Source: Aptenodytes patagonicus (lineage: Eukaryota > Chordata > Aves > Sphenisciformes > Spheniscidae). Taken from it: a DNA stretch of 64,000 bases. This document shows positions 1 through 11,939 of the stretch, one piece after another. The stretch spans positions 20,970,932 to 21,034,931 of the forward strand of contig NC_134950.1 in the NCBI RefSeq assembly GCF_965638725.1, read 5' to 3'. The position numbers were made by a program, and so were the translations under genes. The notes beneath the pieces were generated by a model. The model saw nothing but the letters and a program-made list of their open reading frames with translations, was not told the DNA's origin and ran no database searches. Position 1 is the stretch's first letter; each line of letters opens with the position of its first letter.

Positions 1-28
1 GCTTAGCATAAGAGGAGGAAAAGCCAGC
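1..28 (+). other. ABRA: ABRA 5' leader, partial
   Basis: Sequence directly upstream of the ABRA start codon, presumed 5' UTR. The promoter and transcription start are outside the window. No in-frame stop is visible in these few bases, so the upstream limit of the reading frame cannot be proven here. Confidence 0.6.
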
Positions 29-780
29 ATGGCAGCAGACAGCAACATGGCTCCTGAAGAAAAGCCGAGCGCTACTCCTGCAAAAAGGGCTGTCCACAAG
101 ATCCGAATGGCCAGCCTAGTCTTCAGCTTGGCACGAGGTTGGCAGCAGTGGGTATCTGACCACCATGTAAAGCAAGCCCAAGAGCCCTCTGGATGGGTCC
201 CCCCTGCAGAAGACTTATCAGCTTACCCTGTACAAGAAAGATCCTTTGAAAAATGGCCAATTCCATCTGTCAAGAGGGACCAAGGAAAAGATGACGAAAA
301 ATCCTCAGCAAAGGAATCAGTAACAATAAGGAATGCTGAAAAAAAATCAAGGGAATCAGATGAAGCCCTCAAAAAGTTCAGTTTTAAAAGCAAAGAGGTG
401 ACCAAAACAGTTGTAAGCAAAGCCTACGAACGAGGAGGTGATGTTAGCCTCCTCAGTGAAAGATACGAGAATAAGAATAGTAGCTCAGAGATGACCAAGC
501 TTAAAGAAGAATCAAGTGCTATTGACAAAATTCTTAGTGACAAACTATCTCCAACCATAAGGAGAAAGTGTTCAAACATGGTATCAGAGCTGACCAAGGG
601 CTGGAAACAGATGGAACAGGAGGACAAAGAGGGGGCTAAGGAAGAACTGCTGCTTAAGCGTCACGATGACAGCCTGGATGCAGAGGACAGTGGCTATGGG
701 GAAGCAGAGGACAAACTCGAGCAAGAAGACAGCGACCGAGAGGTGACGGCTGTGAGGATTAAACGACCTGTGCCATCTTT
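29..780 (+). CDS. ABRA: ABRA exon 1 (actin-binding Rho-activating protein / STARS, residues 1-250)
   Basis: First coding exon of ABRA, a striated-muscle sarcomeric protein that binds actin and promotes Rho-dependent MRTF/SRF transcription. Recognised by collinear blocks shared with mammalian ABRA: the basic N terminus and LARGWQQW (residues 34-41), QAQEPSGW (49-56), KTVVSKAYERGGDVS (126-140), RRKCSNMVSELTKGW (178-192), EDSGYGE (219-225) and VRIKRPVPS just before the splice site. The middle (about 60-120) is charged, low-complexity and poorly conserved. The ATG at 29 has A at -3 and G at +4. A second ATG at 47 (Met7) has an equally good context and aligns with the mammalian start, so six extra N-terminal residues are uncertain. 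The exon ends TT at 779-780 before GTAAGT, leaving two bases of a split Phe codon. Confidence 0.96.
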
Positions 781-3700
781 GTAAGTAAAACATCTTTATT
801 ACATTATCACAAATGGTCAGCAGACCCTGACAGAGGTACAGGTGTCCATGAGGAAAACGGGGGGAAAAAAATGGTAGGAAATGGTCAAAGAGAAACTATT
901 ACTCTTGAAGAAAATAAATAAAAATATCCAGGAAAACTTTCACATATCTCTCTGTGCTTAAGTATTTAGTCAACAACATCTGACTGCAGTCTTGGGTTTT
1001 ATGTGCTATATACGTAATAGACACAGGAAGTTATATTTGGGAAATATTAATTATATTGAACTTTCACACTGGATTTACTGGTTCATCAAAATCACTACTT
1101 AGTTCTTAATACTTCAGTCCATATTTCAGAATAACAATTTTTACCTCAGCAAAAGCCCACAGCTATTCATTTATTTCAGCAAATGTTGTCTAAAGTAATA
1201 TACTTGAAAAATAGTATTTCCAAATATTTATTCATTGTTTTGCTTAGTATAAATTGTAAATATTCTTGGGAGTAACTTGCAGAGAATGTCCAAAATAGAC
1301 ATTGCAGGAATTACTTTTAAGTACATCTTAACAGAAGCTGGGTTCACTGCTTCTCTTTGGAAGCTTTCCATGGATTTGGAATTCATCAAGTTAAAGAATG
1401 GAAACTTTCACAGGAGTTGGGACCCCAAACGTACGTTAGAAAGCATCCAGCCTGCCTCGAACTCTGCAGGATTGATTTGAAATGTGCTATACGTTATAAA
1501 ACATTTGACAAAAAAGAACATTTAAATCATCAATAGATTCTTCAAATTCAAGGTCTCTCTTTGGGTACACTATCATAAGGGGCAGGGGGGAGGAAGTACG
1601 TTCATTGAATATGTTGTGGAAGTAGCAGTTTCTGACATACAGACTTCCTTATGCCTGTAAATGGTGTGAAGAAAAAGGAAGCAGAATCTGTTACTCATCT
1701 ACAGAGTTATTACAGGTTCTACTTAAAATTTTGAAGTAACAAATTCATAGCTTCAGACGGTTTTGAGTGATACTTCTCTCAGTAAAGGGCTCATGCTTGA
1801 AGATTACTACACAACAGCAGGCACATATTAAATTTGGAGCCCAGGCAGAAAACAAGTAAAGTTCAGCCATAGCCATGCAGTCCTTGGGAAGTCTCCCAGA
1901 AGAGCAGAGGAACAGCAGAGGCTGGTAGAAATTCTCCAGTTTCCTTTCCCAGAGATCTCCAGCAGAGCCACCTTTCCAGAAGACAGCTACAAACAGTTGT
2001 GCTGTGGCCAGACTTGCCAATGGGCAGATGCCAAACTAATTCATCACTCTCTTGTCAGTAAAAGATTAAAAGATCCATATGTCCAATGCTGCAAGATGGG
2101 AAACTGTAGGCAGCTGTTATAGACACAACACGCTGTTTGCTCCAGTCCTCTGTTTTACAAACTTGGTAATTCCCTGGAACAAAGACAGCAGAAGTGAACA
2201 TGTGGTTGAGCCTGAACTGTTTCAGTGTAAAACCTCACTTCTAGCTGTAAAATTGTGATGAAGGAGAGCGCAGCCTCTGAGGCCAGGGTGCACCGAGCCG
2301 TGGCCAAGGCGCAGCCCACGGGCTGCCCGCTGGCTTCGCTGGGCAGGGAGGACAGATGGAGGCGTAACTTCAACCAAGACAGGGTTCAGCAGAGCTCGTC
2401 TGCCCGAGCCTGCAGGGAGGGAAGAGGCTGGCACCAGGACATGGGTTCCTACCAGGAGCCATCCTGTGGTGGGGCCCGATTCTCCACTGCTTCTACTCTG
2501 TGTCCATCACCTGCACGCACGCGACGCCAGCACAAGCTAAGCACGAGGCAATCTGAGACAAAAAGGCAGGGTTTTCACCCACCCAATTAGCCTGTATGTA
2601 ACGGACTAGCAAGGCAGCAGGAATCGGAGGATCAGGGCCAGTATGTTCATACTGTATCCTAAACGCTATTTCAGAAATGAAAAACTGGGACTAGCACTGA
2701 TGAAAATGGCAAAAGACTTCGCAATCCTTTGCAGACAGGCAGGCAGGCTGTACCATTCCCACTGCTCAGGTTTTATAACTCACTACTAGCGAGCATTTAC
2801 CATGATCAACATTAGACTATGACTAACATAGTAATGGATTTCAGCCATATGGTACTTTTTAGCACAGCTATCTGAACACATACAGTTATTTTAACTATTC
2901 AGATTGGGGATTAGAATGATGCTTTGCTGTACAGTTGACCAGTCATCTACCACAAGGAGCAAATGGTTAATGGCCAAACTGAAAAAAGCTCTCCAGTGAC
3001 CTAGAGCTTGAAAGTTTGTGGCCTCTGCTTTGGGGAGAGACCACGTGCACTGTCCTTTGACAAAAGTTAGGACCTCAAAACAAAGATTTCACACATACAG
3101 TGGGGACAGAGGATACATTTGCAGCTGATATTATCTGTAAATAACCTCAATTAAAACAAATTGCTCACATTAAAATGCTATAGTAGAAACAAAATTTGCT
3201 ATCTTTCTGTTAAACTTTACATATATTTTCCCCATACGTCTAATTTTAGTGCTGCTACCTAGGAAAAAAACAATTAACCATATTTACTGAGGTGCAAATG
3301 ATTGAAGTAACACACTCTACTTACAGCTTTCTCTTCCACTGAAATCTGACCTAAGTCATTTTCTGCACTTACAGTGCTGTTATCAGGACTGGGGAATTGA
3401 AGGACTTTCTCAGGTGTCATGGCCCTTGGAGAGAAGGGGGAGCAGCTGGCTGTGGCTGAGGGATCAGCTCTCTGTCATGGGATCTGCTCATCAGCATTAC
3501 TGAGAACTGTCTTCTAAGCAATTTTGATTCACTTAGGGTTCCCCCCCCCCTTCACTGATACCTTCCCACATGAAAAGCTGGGGAAGTAATCAATCTGAGC
3601 TTCAGCTGGAATTAGGACTGCGCTGGCACAGGGTTTCTATGGCTTTTGGGAGATCCATAGGTTTCAGGAAACAAATTGCTTTGCGTAACCAAACCCTGTG

Positions 3701-5328
3701 CCCACAGTTCCTCTGGGCAATGAAGCCACAATTCAGGGCAAGGGACAAAGGATCACAGCTTTCCCTTTCTCTGTATGACAACAGCTTATATACAGGAGGA
3801 TTTGGTTTATCATTAGGAAACAAAACTGTCTAGCTTTACGCCACTGATATATTTTAATGCTTTCCTGCCAACACCTACCTGTTAATCATTTACATGCACA
3901 AAACCACAGGTACATACACACTGCCTACTCTGCAGTCACACCACAGAAGAATGTGTTGCATTTACTTGGCAACACTATGTGCTCGATTCTTCTGATCCTT
4001 TTCACCTTATTGATAGGCAAGTGTATTTTCCAGCTTTTTAAATACAGTTTCTCAATATAGCTAAGCCAGGCTAAAGGCAACCCCACAGCTAAAAGAGTGG
4101 TCCTGCTCTCCTGCTCCTTCTTCTATCCCTGGCACTAAGCGCCTGCACTTCTTGCTCTAGCACTATAGTGCTGCCCAGTACTATCATCCTTCTGGTGCAC
4201 AGACCTGAACTGGGGACATCTCCATCATTCCTATTCTCTCTTTCAACAAGCTTAGTAGAAAACAAAGGAATGCCCAAATAGCAGGGAAACAAATTTTTCT
4301 GCAGGTTTACAGTCCTCTATACTGTTTTGCTAACTGTATTTTGGGTCTCTGGTGTTACTGTTAATATTCAGCTGACATTACTGGGGAGGTTTCAGAGCAG
4401 CCTTCTGGGGAGTAAAAATATTAGAAAACAAATTACTTTGGCACAACCACAGCACAACGTACTCCCTAGCCGAGCTCTGTACAGACACAATGACAGGATG
4501 TGGACAGCACAGAGGCTAGCTCAGACTATCTATACCTCCCCCACAACATGTGAGATTGGCCACTAGAGAAAAGAGTATGAACAATTTGTCTGCCTGGAGT
4601 CATCCAGCAATATGATGTTGCTGCAGGCGCGCGCGCGCACACACACACACACACATCAATAAGACCTCTGAAGGTCTTTCCTTATCCTTTGACCTTGACA
4701 CAAACCTCAGTAGCCCTAAGTTTCTTTCAGGCTTGTACCCTGACAGTGGGAATGGGAATTTTGGACTTCAATACTTGTTCAGACCCATACTTCAAATACA
4801 TAAGTGTAGGCAGAGCTACCACACTCTATTAGATTTTTGTTGTTTTAAACATTGACATCTATTACAGGGGACAGATTTTTATAGACACTACCCTTTGCTT
4901 TTCAGCCAAGAATAGCTGAGGACCCAGTCCGTACATTTACAGTTATGGTCCTCTATAACATCAGGGCAGGTGGAAATGGGGAGCTGCATAACTGACCAAA
5001 GGTATAGAAAGTGCAGATAATCAGCAACATAATGCTATAGGGGGGCGAAACAGTAAGTCATTCTGGGCAAAAGTTTGTCAAAATAGGCTCAAATCTAGGC
5101 TGGAGAGTGGTAATGTAGATGAAATCAAGCTGTGATCAGCGGATTTGCTTTTGAGTGCAGACTGGAACACGGACTAAAAGCCCCCAAAGAACTAATTTAG
5201 AAGTAGTGAACTCATGCCATCTGGTGGTTAGCATCTCGTCTGGAAAAACAGTTACCAAGTTAATAGAAGAGATTAACTGTGAAATGAGATGAAATGCAAA
5301 GCCCAAATGCCCTTTTTGTTTCTTTCAG
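781..5328 (+). other. ABRA: ABRA intron 1
   Basis: Single intron of the ABRA coding region, GTAAGT at 781 to TTTCTTTCAG ending at 5328, about 4.5 kb. It contains a GC-richer island at about 2255-2540, a C homopolymer at 3541-3550 and a GC/AC microsatellite at 4627-4654. I see no convincing exon in it; its open frames have no recognisable protein signature. Confidence 0.9.
4627..4654. repeat. (GC)6(AC)8 microsatellite
   Basis: Six GC units run directly into eight AC units. Alternating purine-pyrimidine DNA of this kind can adopt Z-DNA, and it is a likely length polymorphism inside the ABRA intron. Confidence 0.95.
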
Positions 5329-5806
5329 TGCAAGCAGGTTTAGCGAAGAAGCAAGTACCAAAGCCCACAGGAAATACAGCCCCGTTAACAGCCTGAAGGA
5401 CAGATGGCAAGAATGGGCCGACCAGCACATGATAACGCAGAAGCTGAATCCCTTCAGCGAGGAATTTGACCATGAGCTGGCCATGTCCACACGCCTGCAC
5501 AAAGGAGATGAAGGGTACGGCCGTCCAAAGGAAGGAACCAAAACTGCTGAAAGGGCCAAGAGAGCCGAGGCCCACATCCACCGGGAGATTAGAGACATGT
5601 GCTTCATCATTGAATCAATGGCTAAGCCACGGCCCGACGGCAAGATCCAAGTCACTTTTGGGGAACTCTTCGAGAGATATGTTCGTATTTCGGATAAGGT
5701 TGTTGGGATTCTCATGAGAGCCAGGAAACATGGGCTGGTGGACTTTGAGGGAGAAATGTTATGGCAAGGAAGGGATGATAATGTCGTAATTACTTTATTA
5801 AAATAA
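5329..5806 (+). CDS. ABRA: ABRA exon 2 (Costars domain, residues 251-409, stop)
   Basis: Terminal exon of ABRA. It begins after a strong polypyrimidine-AG acceptor; its first base completes the Phe codon begun in exon 1, so the join is in frame. It encodes a third tryptophan motif, LKDRWQEWADQH (273-284), then NPFSEEFDHELAMSTRLHKG (291-310) and a basic Ala/Arg-rich helix, TAERAKRAEAH (323-333). The end (about 330-409) is the Costars fold, with FGELFERYVRISDKVVG (361-377) and the extreme C terminus VVITLLK before TAA (5804-5806). The Costars region is the most conserved part of ABRA and contributes actin binding. At 409 residues the protein is somewhat longer than the roughly 380-residue mammalian protein, the excess lying in exon 1. 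No frameshift or missing key segment is visible, so the gene looks functional. Confidence 0.97.
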
Positions 5807-6120
5807 GCCTGCTACAATAAGAGCAACTTGTTTTGATAAACCTTTTTCCACTTCTCCCTTGCTACTAGCGTTTGCACATTTTGAATACAAGATTCCCCCC
5901 GTTCACCTGCACAGAAGAGACATTGAGCATTTTTCTGAATATTTATTTTATAACTACTGTGTGATAATGCAAGCATCCGAATGGATTTTTCTCTGTACCA
6001 GGAGGGCTTGCAGGACACTTCAGTTAATTACTACATGAATAATAAAGAGAAAAATCTGTACTGAATATAAAAACCCATAGCAATATAAATAGCTACAAAT
6101 AAATTCCAATTTTTACTTGT
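5807..6120 (+). other. ABRA: ABRA 3' UTR (proximal)
   Basis: AT-rich sequence after the ABRA stop. Canonical AATAAA hexamers at 6041-6046 and 6098-6103 are the first good polyadenylation signals downstream, implying a short 3' UTR of about 240-320 nt. Longer forms cannot be excluded. Confidence 0.6.
6041..6046 (+). terminator. ABRA: AATAAA polyadenylation signal, ABRA
   Basis: First exact AATAAA after the ABRA stop codon, with a second copy 52 nt later (6098-6103). Cleavage would be expected 10-30 nt downstream. The assignment rests on position only. Confidence 0.5.
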
Positions 6121-9100
6121 TCTTACATTCAAGATCTTCCCAACTATTTAAACTGCGATATCAGGAATACAAACCATGCCAGATCAGAAGCTGAATGACA
6201 ATATAAACTCAGACCAAGTTTTTCATCTCTGGAAGTGATCTTGTGCACGTATTTCCTAATTAATCTATTTATATGCATGTAAAAAGTTTTATTTGAACAC
6301 AGAATCAAGGATACATTTGTTTCTTTTACAAACAGGATATGCAAATACTACTGCAGTATTATCTTGTGACAACTATTGACACAACTTTATCTTACATATC
6401 ACATACAAACTAAGACAAAATACTTTTTATAAATGAGGTTTCATATTTAATGTATTTACATAACTAATTTATTAGTTTCATATTTAGAGTTATGGATGTT
6501 GGAGAAAAAACACCCAATAGAATGTAATGCACAAAAAAGTTTTTAATAGATAGCCACATAGAAAATACCTCCTACGCAGCATTGTGCAACGTATCATCTG
6601 ATTATCTATGTAAATACGGTTCTTATAAATACAGGGGAAAATAACATGTAACATAAAAAACAGTCAGGTACTTGTACTGTTGTGTATAGTAAAACAGTGA
6701 CTACAATCAGCATCTTCCATTGAAATGTACTTCTGTGAGAAAAGATACAGAAACAGTGTTCGTAACTAAAATCAACTAACTTTAAGGAAAATGGTGTTTC
6801 ATATTACACAGAAACACTGGCCTAGTTTTACAGCATTTGCCGTTTGAACCATTCTGATGTCACTGAAATAATATATTTCAGTCCAGGTGATGCTGAAGAT
6901 GAGTAAACGCTAATGAACTAATACTTCTAGGTCTTAAAATTGTTTGTATTATGCACAAATCTTAGACATCTGTAAGGCCTATAATGCTTACTGGATTATA
7001 TAGATCACTGTTTCTCTAAACTACTACTGTAAAAATAGCCATCCTAGTAAAAATGTGCTTCACATGAAAAGCATTTGTTTCGGAGCAAGATGCCTGGGCA
7101 ACTAATTTCCATAATGAAAAAAAAAAATGTTTTTTTTCCCCATAAGATTCTTTCAAACTGAAAGAGCAAATATCTTCTTAGAGAAGAAAAGTATATGAAC
7201 ATCTTGTCTCTGTGATAAAACAAGTATTGCTAACTTACTATGAGAGTACAGGTACTCCAGTTTGAAGCTCCAATGAACACATAAATCAAATATAAGTTAG
7301 TGATACAAGAACTGATTACTATGTCTATTGTCAGTCTGTATAAATCATTAGTATTTTAGGCACAGTTATATGTTGTGAACCTAAGGAAGAAAAAAAATTA
7401 ATTACAACATGGATTCAGTGGAACTTACTTAACGTTTTCTTGAGATCTCTCAGACTACTCAAGTTGACCTGCAAAACTGACCTCTAAGTTTAACACATAT
7501 ATCAGGGTATTTACCTGCATATTCTTACCTTATTCTTTACATCTTTATATAATGACCTTTACAGCTGTCTAAATTGTTATGAGGAAATTTGGTTGTCAAA
7601 GGAATACAGGAACTATAAATAAAAGCCTTAATTGATTATTTCTTAGGTTATTCCTCCCACACACTAGACAAGAAATACGCGTGCATATTCTGTGAAGTAA
7701 AACATCACTAAGTTTTTTCAAAATGTAAGTACATTCTCCTGTTCACAGGCAGTTAAAAATATTTCCCTGTGAAGGTTTCTCTGTCCAAAGCACCAAAACA
7801 AGATTCCAGAGTGCATGGAAATGAAACAGTTCTTATACAAAATACCTGTACAAAGAATACACACTAAAGGCACATAAGTATTAAGTGAATTACGTATTTC
7901 TGCTCACGAGAACTCTCATCCTACCACAGGACAGCACAGCAGAGATAGAGTTCACCACAGATGTTTTTTCAGTGTTATGTTCACATGTGACAAGGCCCAA
8001 GAGCACCTCACCATTGCATGAGGAATCATACACATCTATTTTCATTCACTGACCCGAGCCAGCAGGAGTGATGTATTTTTGTACTGAAACACTCAAACCG
8101 TAATATACCACTAAGAGGTGCATTTCAATATTTTGCATGTTTACAGCATGTAATAAGAGCTTGTGCTTTGTTGTGAAGTCTATGCCATCTACTACACCTT
8201 CAGGGGAACATCTGGAATACGACTAGGCATGTACTGCTGAAGTAGGAATCAAAAAAAATACCTTAGGTCTTGAGCCACCAAATTAGCCTGTAGAAACTGA
8301 AGAGTAAAGTAAGTTTTTCCACTTCTTCCTACCTGTTCAATAGGAACATGGAAGTTTGAGTGCCTCTTCTACTTTATCTTCTACTTGCGGAGCACTGCTT
8401 CTAATGAAGAAATCGTTACACAAAAGGAAGGCAGCAACTGTTGCCAACAAATTTCATTCACGAGAGCTCTCTCTGCCTTGTTGCAAGTCTACTGACAAAA
8501 AAAGGCTGGGCTGACCGGATCACAAGCAGATTTGGGTCTGGCATTTTACTGCTCTCACCCCATACGATGTAGGGAGGCAGACACCTGACTTGGACTGAAT
8601 AAACTGCTGGCATTCTCAAATGCAGCCATCTTCCTCCAGGTTCATTAGGGCAAGTTAAGCATTTACTTTGGAGGAACAATTGCTCCTCACCCAGTCTTAA
8701 TGTCTGAAATTTAGGCATATCTGCACCTACGTTAATGCTGAGATTCACAAAAGTTTAATTCACTTAAACATTTGCGAGCAACAGATTATTGACATCTGAC
8801 TTTTCTGCAGGCTCCTGTAGGCCCACCAGAATTCACTGTGGACAAGACTACGCTTTAACAGTTTCATATAATGCATATACTAACACTGGGGGCAGAGAGG
8901 CAAGGACAGACCTAAGCTGCAGGGCAAACTTCCCAGCTGAACTGCACTTCAGTGACAGAGGAGATGGGGAACTTTCCCATTTTCTCCTTTACGGAACGTA
9001 GCAGAGAAATTAATTTCTGTAATTTTTCTTTAAACACATTTAGCAACAGAATGGACCAGTGGCACTCTACTTCTTAATCTCAACATATTGTTTAGTTGAT

Positions 9101-11939
9101 ATTTTCTTGCATATTGGAACACCCAGATATATGTGCATTTATACTTACCATATAGGATAAAAACAAGATTATAGGATTAGAGATAGGTAACATTAGATCA
9201 ATTGACATTTGAGGGAAAAAAAGACTAGCCTTCAAGCTCACAAGCCCTCTTCAAATCTCTCCTTGCCTTTAAATCCTTAGATTAGCTGTGTTACAATGTA
9301 ATCGCTACCATGCATCATAAATCTATAGCTCACTGCAGATAACTTCTTAAGCTTCCCGTTCATAGTCATCCCAATGCAATGTTAAAAACAACACCAAAAA
9401 CTTTTGCCATTTTCCCAACAAAATATTTATTTCCACTGGGTATGAAAACCATACATGTGATATGACTAATGATTTGCCTCATACTGTCCTCCATCATTTA
9501 GCTTTGAGTAGGCAGTACCATGCAAAGCCTTGTGAAGTGGGAAAAGTATTTACAGGTTTTGTGTAAGAAATATTAAATATTGATATAATTTATGATGTAT
9601 GGAAGTGTTTCATGTAGGTTAAATATTTTATAACTTTTTTTTTTTACATAAAGATGTGTGACAAGTTTATCCATGCAAAGTAGGTGGAGAAAATAAATCT
9701 GAATTCATTAAAAAACAACCAAAGTACTCCATTAATTATCCAGTCTAACTCTCCTAACTATACTGTAACTGTTACATTCTTGTGAAACTAGAGTGAACTC
9801 TGCTGAATTTAAATATTCTATTTAAATTTTAAGTAGTAAGATGATAAAAGTCAGAAACTGCTTGATTAAAGCAGTCTTTGTAGATTTTAAGACCTGCTTT
9901 CCTATTTCTGACTTGCTTCAAAAATAAAACCCTTAATCTTTCAGACAAAGAGCGAGCAACTCTTAGTAACTCTCATGGTAGTTTAGCACATTATTTTCTT
10001 AAATACTGTATTTGCCCCCAAATGTTTTATTTGAAATGAATTTCCTTCCGATAAATAACATTTCCCTCATTTTCCTGTCTGAGGCTTGTGCTGCTCTTGC
10101 AAGGGTTGTGTAGTTTGCTAGGAAAGCAGAAGTTCCTTCCTTGGTATTGAAAAACTTGCCTCATCTTCTGTAGGAACTGTGAAGTACATTTTCCGTATTC
10201 TGAATGTACTTTTCATGCTTAAGTGACAGCATGGAATTTGTATCAGAAGAAATAAATTTGGCTTTCACACCTTTGTATTTTTTCAGGTCTTACACAACAG
10301 TTGCTGCAGTGGCTTGAAGCAAGTGGATGGTTCACTGGATGTGTATCGCACCCACTGGAAGTCAGCTTCCTCCTCCATGGCAGTATTTCCTTCTTTAAAA
10401 TGTTTCTGTACAGCCAGGGTTCAGTATTACAGCTCATTTTTAAAACAAGGGAAGGCTACTGAAATAAAATTAGCTGTAGTGGAAAGTATAACATTTGTGG
10501 TGAGATGTTCCATCACCACTGATCACGCAACAAATATTGACAAGCCCTGTTGCCACAGCTACTTCAGCTGCTATGTATACATTGCACCACACCAACATCT
10601 CAACTAAAGTCACTCCTGCCACCACAGGGCACAGTGAAAGTAGTTTAGCGTCCAACAGCATGTGTGCTACTAGCAGCATAACTATTACAACAGAAACTCA
10701 ACAAGGATTAAAAGCTTGTCAGATAAGCAGGACAGCAGAAAGCAGAGCTTAAACAGACCTGACGTTGGTGATACTGCAGTGGGACAGCCAGCAGGACCAC
10801 TTTGGTTTGTACATAATACACTAAGCATACACCATTCACTCAGCTGGACACTCTCTCTCTCTCTCTGCTCCAGTACCACAGTGTAGCTCTATTTCACATT
10901 GCAGTAGCATGTATTCTTAAAGGGAGCCAGAGCAGAGATTTGATCCCATAATTGAGTTCCCTGTTGCTGTGACAGTAGTAAAACACCCCAATGACGTGTT
11001 CATTTACAAAGGAAGAACATAAAAGTGAGATTTAAGTCCTCAATGAGGAATACTGGAGAGTATCGAAATCAAGATTATTTTTTAATTTGAAATTGAGAGT
11101 AGTAAATGTTTTTACTCCTCTTCAAAGACTGGATTTTATGCAGACATGCTAACCCCTATACAAAAAAAAAATCTCATGAAGTATATATAGGTGAGCAGGA
11201 GGATGCAAGCACAAGCCATATGTGAGAAACCATGTCCTTTTGCAGATTATACAAAAGCAGTAATTAACATAAATAGGATTTAGAGCTAAAAGATGATGTG
11301 GTAAGAATCCCAGGTATCCGAGCAAAACATCGTTAGTCAATGAGTACATCCGAGTACTGTATGCTGAGAGTCTTCTGGCACTGAACTCTTTCAAAATGTA
11401 GCTCATAAAGCCTTCAGCACGTGTCAAACCCCAACTCTTTACAATCATAGAAGCAAACCTTGCCAGAAAGATGGAAAGGAATTACACTGCAGAAAATTCA
11501 TATTGAATTGAAGGCAGGAGGTACATCAAGACAGTGCGTTTGATCTCATCTATACAGTCTTTTATATGTGTCATACAGAAGTTAACTACACCTTTGGTTA
11601 ACAAAATTCATGGTCTTTCATTAACAGACATACATTACTCTCTGTCGATCCTTTACACAGCTAGTCACACCACTAAGTGTTACCACAGTCACTTATACTT
11701 TAACTCGAATGCCTTTCTGTTCCTTAACTAATTTAGTATTTATACAAGTGTGATTGTTACTGTACTGCTTACTATACTGTTCTTGATTTCCACTTTTTTC
11801 TTCCCCATGTGCCTTTCCAAGACTGGTTCAATACTCAGAGACATTCAGCCACTGAGGATTTTCTGTGCTTTTATATAATTCTTCAAAGTATAATTCTTTA
11901 TAAAATTCTTCACAGTAGCATTTAAAATCTAAAATAGGC
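6121..11939. other. Intergenic region between the converging ABRA and OXR1 ends
   Basis: AT-rich DNA with no recognisable gene. Apart from a coding-like Ser/Thr-rich stretch at 10504-10752 (listed separately) and a short CT tract at about 10850-10866, I see only scattered short open frames without family signatures. The region 8450-9000 is slightly less AT-rich but carries no motif I can name. Parts may be distal 3' UTR of either gene. Confidence 0.6.
10504..10752 (+). pseudogene. Coding-like Ser/Thr-rich open stretch, unidentified
   Basis: An 82-codon open stretch on the + strand ending at TAA. The peptide starts DVPSPLITQQILTSPVATAT and continues very rich in Thr, Ser and Ala, including the run SSITITTETQQ. 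The composition resembles the Ser/Thr/Gln-rich regions of nuclear regulators or mucin-like stalks, unlike the Lys/Asn/Phe-rich chance frames elsewhere in this AT-rich window. Immediately upstream the same frame is broken by TGA at 10501-10503, while a neighbouring frame is open (10314-10607), as expected of a frameshifted remnant. I cannot name a parent gene. A chance open frame or an unannotated exon remain possible. Confidence 0.25.
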
